35,560 nt of DNA from Loktanella sp. UBA3435 (GTDB taxonomy: Bacteria; Pseudomonadota; Alphaproteobacteria; Rhodobacterales; Rhodobacteraceae), in assembly GCA_002378665.1 (NCBI GenBank), contig DFSO01000026.1:63335-98894 (forward strand). The letters run 5' to 3'. Shown one piece after another: positions 32,773-35,560 of the stretch (its first letter is position 1; each line of letters opens with the position of its first letter). The notes below the pieces were generated by a model, which searched no databases, had not been told where the DNA came from, and saw only the letters and a list, made by a program, of their open reading frames with translations. Both the position numbers and the translations under genes were made by a program.

Positions 32773-32784
32773 CTCCCGCCGGAG
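32773..32784. repeat. CTCCCGCCGGAG hairpin between convergent genes
   Basis: CTCC and GGAG pair around CGCC, followed on the minus strand by TATTTCG. It sits one base after the SseB-like gene stop and about 25 bases after ghrA. I recall very similar GCCTCCGGCGGGAGTATTT sequences recurring between genes in Rhodobacteraceae; that memory is the only support for calling it a family repeat. It could act as a bidirectional transcription end. Confidence 0.5.
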
Positions 32785-32785
32785 G

Positions 32786-33562
32786 CTACTTCAGTTTCGG
32801 CGGGCGGTTCGGGTCCATACCGGGCGCAGAGGGTGCCTGCGGGTCGTGCAACGCAGGCAGATCAAAGCGCAGTCCGACCTTGGCCAGGTGCGCTGCAAGC
32901 GGATCAGAGCCACGTGCAAACATCACATCCATCGTGCCAGCTTCAATGCCTGAGAACGTCAGTGCCTCACCCGCCGCCCGCGCAAGTGCATCCTGCGCAC
33001 CGGGAACGGCGTCAATGAACACAAGAACATGGCCGCGTGAATTGTCGTCGTATTTCGCAGCGGCAAGGTAGGCGATATTCGCCAATCCAGCGGCAATCGC
33101 GAGCTTGCGATCAAGGCCTGTCACCACGGCTTCTGGGAGGCCCTTGGGCGCGGAAACTTCCGAGAGCCGCGCCTCTGTTTCATCAGGCTTGTTGTCGAGC
33201 GTGGCGTTCAGCCATTCGACCGCCTCGGCAGGGATCAGCATCGCAGAAGGCGCCACTTCGAGGTTCAGCGCAAAACCGATGCCTTGGCCCGCAACCATGT
33301 TACACAGCACGCGCCCTGACAGCCCCGCATAGGGCGCTTCACGGCCCACAAATTGCGCAAGCCGTTCTTCGCGATCAAAGATCAGCACAAAGTTTTGGTC
33401 TTCGATTTCAAAGAGTTCGGGTTCGACCTTGTCGCCCTCGGCTTCGGCCCCCAGCAGCATAAACAACTCGGTGTCAGCCAGCCGCTCATAGAATTGCAGC
33501 CGCTTGGCGTCATTCTCGGGGTCAGCGTCCATAGCGGCGTGGGCGATATCAAGGTCGGTCAT
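32786..33562 (-). CDS. SseB family protein
   Basis: A protein of 258 residues of the SseB N-terminal-domain family: LQFYERLADTELFMLLGAEA near the start and VLIFDREERLAQFVGREAPY in the middle are typical, and a C-terminal SseB-like half (LVFIDAVPGAQDALARAAGE) follows. The family name comes from an E. coli protein of unclear function; no enzymatic motif is seen. There is no signal peptide. Its ATG overlaps the stop of the upstream uracil-DNA-glycosylase-like gene (ATGA), so the two are co-transcribed. Confidence 0.88.
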   Translation of the reverse strand: MTDLDIAHAAMDADPENDAKRLQFYERLADTELFMLLGAEAEGDKVEPELFEIEDQNFVLIFDREERLAQFVGREAPYAGLSGRVLCNMVAGQGIGFALNLEVAPSAMLIPAEAVEWLNATLDNKPDETEARLSEVSAPKGLPEAVVTGLDRKLAIAAGLANIAYLAAAKYDDNSRGHVLVFIDAVPGAQDALARAAGEALTFSGIEAGTMDVMFARGSDPLAAHLAKVGLRFDLPALHDPQAPSAPGMDPNRPPKLK

Positions 33563-34143
33563 GTCAATGCGTCTTTCACAGCGGCCCGCAATGCAGGCAA
33601 AAGGTCGGTTTCAAACCACGGGTTTTTCTTAAGCCATCCGGTATTGCGCCACGACGGATGTGGCAAGGGGAAGACACGCGGCGCGTGGTCGCGCCAGCTC
33701 TCTACGCGGGCGTTTACGGTTGATTTATCCGCCAAATGCCAATTCTGGGCGTGTCCCCCGATCAGCAATGTCAAAGGCATCTCGCCCAGTTCATCCATCA
33801 CCTGCGCGCGCCACGTCTTTGCGCAGATCGCAGGTGGCGCAAGATCGTGGCCCTTGTCGTTATATCCCGGAAAACAGAACGCCATCGGCACAATCGCGAT
33901 GCGGCTTTGGTCGTAGAACACATCGTCCCCCACCCCCATCCAATCGCGCAAACGGTCCCCCGACGGATCAGTAAAAGGCCGCCCGCTTTCATGCACCCGT
34001 AAACCGGGTGCTTGGCCTGCAATCAGAATTCGCGCACCTTTGGCAAAGCATGGCACTGGACGCGGCGCATGACCCGTAGCGGTTGTTGCAAAACGCGCGG
34101 CACAAATCATGCAAGCTTTGATGTTTGCGTGTAAAGTCATCAT
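33559..34143 (-). CDS. Uracil-DNA glycosylase family protein
   Basis: A protein of 194 residues with the UDG-superfamily fold. The first motif is GQAPGLRVHESGRPFTDPSG (about 43-62) and the C-terminal motif is PLPHPSWRN, where HPS is the DNA-intercalation segment. Three Cys near the start (C11, C14, C32) recall the iron-sulphur-bearing UDG families, but a fourth ligand is not obvious. It may excise uracil or be one of the uncharacterised UDG-like proteins. ATG 34140 is an equal alternative start. It leads a two-gene unit with the SseB-like gene. Confidence 0.85.
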   Translation of the reverse strand: MMTLHANIKACMICAARFATTATGHAPRPVPCFAKGARILIAGQAPGLRVHESGRPFTDPSGDRLRDWMGVGDDVFYDQSRIAIVPMAFCFPGYNDKGHDLAPPAICAKTWRAQVMDELGEMPLTLLIGGHAQNWHLADKSTVNARVESWRDHAPRVFPLPHPSWRNTGWLKKNPWFETDLLPALRAAVKDALT

Positions 34144-34227
34144 AAAAGCCTAGACCATCACCCGCGAACTTGAAGCCCCAAAGGCTTTGTCTTACCCAAT
34201 GTACAAAAAATAGTAAGGAGACTAGAG

Positions 34228-35508
34228 ATGTATCGGGTCTGGAACTTCGTCACGAACTACTCATTGCTGCTGATTGCTGGCGCTTTGATCGCGCTGGTTT
34301 GGGCCAATACCCACCCCGAAAGCTATCATCATCTCGTTCACTTCACGCTGATCGATCACTTCTTTATCGGTCATGCCCACTATGATGCGGCGGGTCAGGT
34401 CGCGTATCGCACGCTGACGCTGCATTATCTGGTCAACGACGTGCTTATGGCGTTCTTCTTTGCAATTGCGGCAAAGGAAGTCTGGGAAGCGGTTATTCTT
34501 GAGAATGGTTCCTTGCGGGGCAAAAAGGCGGCGACACCACTGGTTGCGACGCTTGGCGGGATGCTGGGGCCAATCACCGTGTACCTCGGGATTACTTATT
34601 TTCTTGGCTCTGACACCTATGATGCGGTCGCCAAAGGGTGGGCTATTCCAACGGCTACCGACATTGCGTTCAGTTATCTTGTGGGGCGCATGGTGTTCGG
34701 CGCAGGTCACCCTGCGGTGCGGTTCCTGCTACTGTTGGCGATTGCAGATGATGCGGCTGGCCTGATCATCCTTGCGGTTTTCTATCCATCTGGTGAATTG
34801 GCCCCGATTTGGCTTTTGCTGTCGGTGGTGGCTGCGGTGGGTGTTTACCTGCTTGCAAACCGCCTGCCCCAGTATCTGGATCGTGGCAACCAAGTCCGCC
34901 CGAATTCCACATGGGTGCGTAACAAGCTGTCGTTCTGGCCCTACCTCATCGCGGCTTGCCTAAGCTGGTACGGCTTTCAAGAGGCTGGTATTCACCCCGC
35001 ACTTGGCCTTTTGCCGATTGTGCCCACGATTCCCCATGCGGACCGTGCGTTTGGTTTCTTTGCTGAGGCTGAGCAGTATTTGACCGACTTGCTTAACCAT
35101 GTTGAGCATCTGCTGAAGCACCCTGTGGAAATCATTCTGTTCTTCTTTGGTTTGCTCAATGCGGGCGTGGAATTCTCGTCCATTGGTTCGCCCACATGGC
35201 TTGTTCTGGCGGGTCTGTTGATTGGTAAACCTGCGGGTATTTTGCTGTTTGGTTGGATTGCGGCGCGCCCGATGGGCCTGGGCCTACCAGCGGGCATGCG
35301 GGTTATCGACCTTCTGGTTGTCGGCAGCGTGGCAGCGATTGGTTTCACCGTGTCGCTGTTCATCGCCTCCGTTGCCTTTGATAGCGCAATGATGCTTGGC
35401 GACATCCACGTGCAAGAGGCCGCCAAGATGGGTGCGCTGTTCAGCTTTGTTGCGGCGATCATCTCAATTACGGCTGGCAAACTGACCAAGGTGCAAAAAC
35501 AACCTTAA
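34228..35508 (+). CDS. nhaA: Na+/H+ antiporter NhaA
   Basis: An inner-membrane antiporter of 426 residues that exports Na+ in exchange for H+, fitting a marine lifestyle. The ion-binding residues are D174 and D175 in LAIADDAAGL and D145 in PTATDIAFSY. About 12 membrane helices are visible, with GFTVSLFIASVAFD near the C-terminus. An insertion near residues 285-305 (AEQYLTDLLNHVEHLLKHPV) matches the longer alphaproteobacterial form. AAGGAG at eight bases before the ATG is a strong ribosome site. It is followed by its own terminator. Confidence 0.96.
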   Translation: MYRVWNFVTNYSLLLIAGALIALVWANTHPESYHHLVHFTLIDHFFIGHAHYDAAGQVAYRTLTLHYLVNDVLMAFFFAIAAKEVWEAVILENGSLRGKKAATPLVATLGGMLGPITVYLGITYFLGSDTYDAVAKGWAIPTATDIAFSYLVGRMVFGAGHPAVRFLLLLAIADDAAGLIILAVFYPSGELAPIWLLLSVVAAVGVYLLANRLPQYLDRGNQVRPNSTWVRNKLSFWPYLIAACLSWYGFQEAGIHPALGLLPIVPTIPHADRAFGFFAEAEQYLTDLLNHVEHLLKHPVEIILFFFGLLNAGVEFSSIGSPTWLVLAGLLIGKPAGILLFGWIAARPMGLGLPAGMRVIDLLVVGSVAAIGFTVSLFIASVAFDSAMMLGDIHVQEAAKMGALFSFVAAIISITAGKLTKVQKQP

Positions 35509-35518
35509 CAAAATGATC

Positions 35519-35550
35519 AACGGGCGGTGAAAATCCGCCCGTTTTTCGTT
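35519..35550 (+). terminator. Intrinsic terminator of nhaA
   Basis: ACGGGCGG (35520-35527) pairs perfectly with CCGCCCGT (35535-35542), followed by TTTTCGTTT. A textbook Rho-independent terminator about ten bases after the stop. Confidence 0.92.
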
Positions 35551-35560
35551 TCCGCCTATT

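Noticed and set aside
1..35560. Search for tRNA, rRNA, CRISPR, insertion sequences or prophage
   Set aside because: By eye I found no cloverleaf tRNA genes, no regularly spaced identical repeats, no transposase or integrase frames and no target-site duplications. A covariance-model scan could still find a small RNA.

Overview
The window looks like a chromosomal core-genome segment of a marine Rhodobacteraceae (Roseobacter-group) alphaproteobacterium. Pointers are the class I lysyl-tRNA synthetase, the mreB-mreC-mreD-mrdA-rodA-ghrA gene order, dodecin, PhnA- and SseB-family proteins, GC-rich codon use, and an intergenic CTCCCGCCGGAG-type hairpin. This is judged from protein character and gene order only. 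No tRNA, rRNA, insertion sequence, integrase or CRISPR array was seen.

Layout. 1-1725 (minus): 5' part of a large right-handed beta-helix (pectate-lyase-3 type) protein that leaves the window on the left. 1853-3891 (minus): a DUF4864 exported protein and lysK. 4005-4424 (plus): TerB-like protein. 4418-7550 (minus): aldo/keto reductase, nadD and dacB in a tight cluster. 7698-10262 (plus): ettA and an exported lambda-endolysin-like (GH104-type) muramidase. 10266-10784 (minus): phnA. 11093-11299 (plus): cold-shock protein. 11477-12426 (minus): dodecin and a GDSL arylesterase, divergent from the ybbA/ybbP-like ABC exporter pair (12446-15627, plus). 15629-18335 (minus): gltX and a MATE exporter one base apart. 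18444-18995 (minus): 2OG-Fe(II) oxygenase, with a small orphan gene at 19141 (plus). 19529-21190 (minus): glutamine-dependent nadE. 21329-22807 (plus): exported 18-repeat MORN protein. 22812-23446 (minus): frameshifted, degenerate GT51 transglycosylase. 23479-24120 (minus): short-chain dehydrogenase. 24267-25975 (plus): a leucine-rich leader peptide, an attenuator-like RNA region and leuA. 26241-32749 (plus): rod-shape operon mreB-mreC-mreD-mrdA-rodA followed by ghrA. 32786-34143 (minus): uracil-DNA-glycosylase-family protein and SseB-like protein. 34228-35508 (plus): nhaA and its terminator.

A cell-envelope theme recurs: DacB, the GH104-like enzyme, the GT51 remnant, MreBCD/PBP2/RodA and the exported MORN protein. 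Two NAD biosynthesis genes (nadD, nadE) and two tRNA synthetases are also present, but these are scattered housekeeping genes rather than one pathway.

The most interesting signals are regulatory. The first is a Leu-codon leader peptide, probably leaderless, with competing hairpins ahead of leuA. The second is a ~40-base palindrome that contains the Shine-Dalgarno sequence of the DUF4864 gene. The third is a pair of abutting stem-loops in the mreB 5' region. The frameshifted GT51 gene is the one clearly broken gene. I did not find a convincing new multi-gene system.
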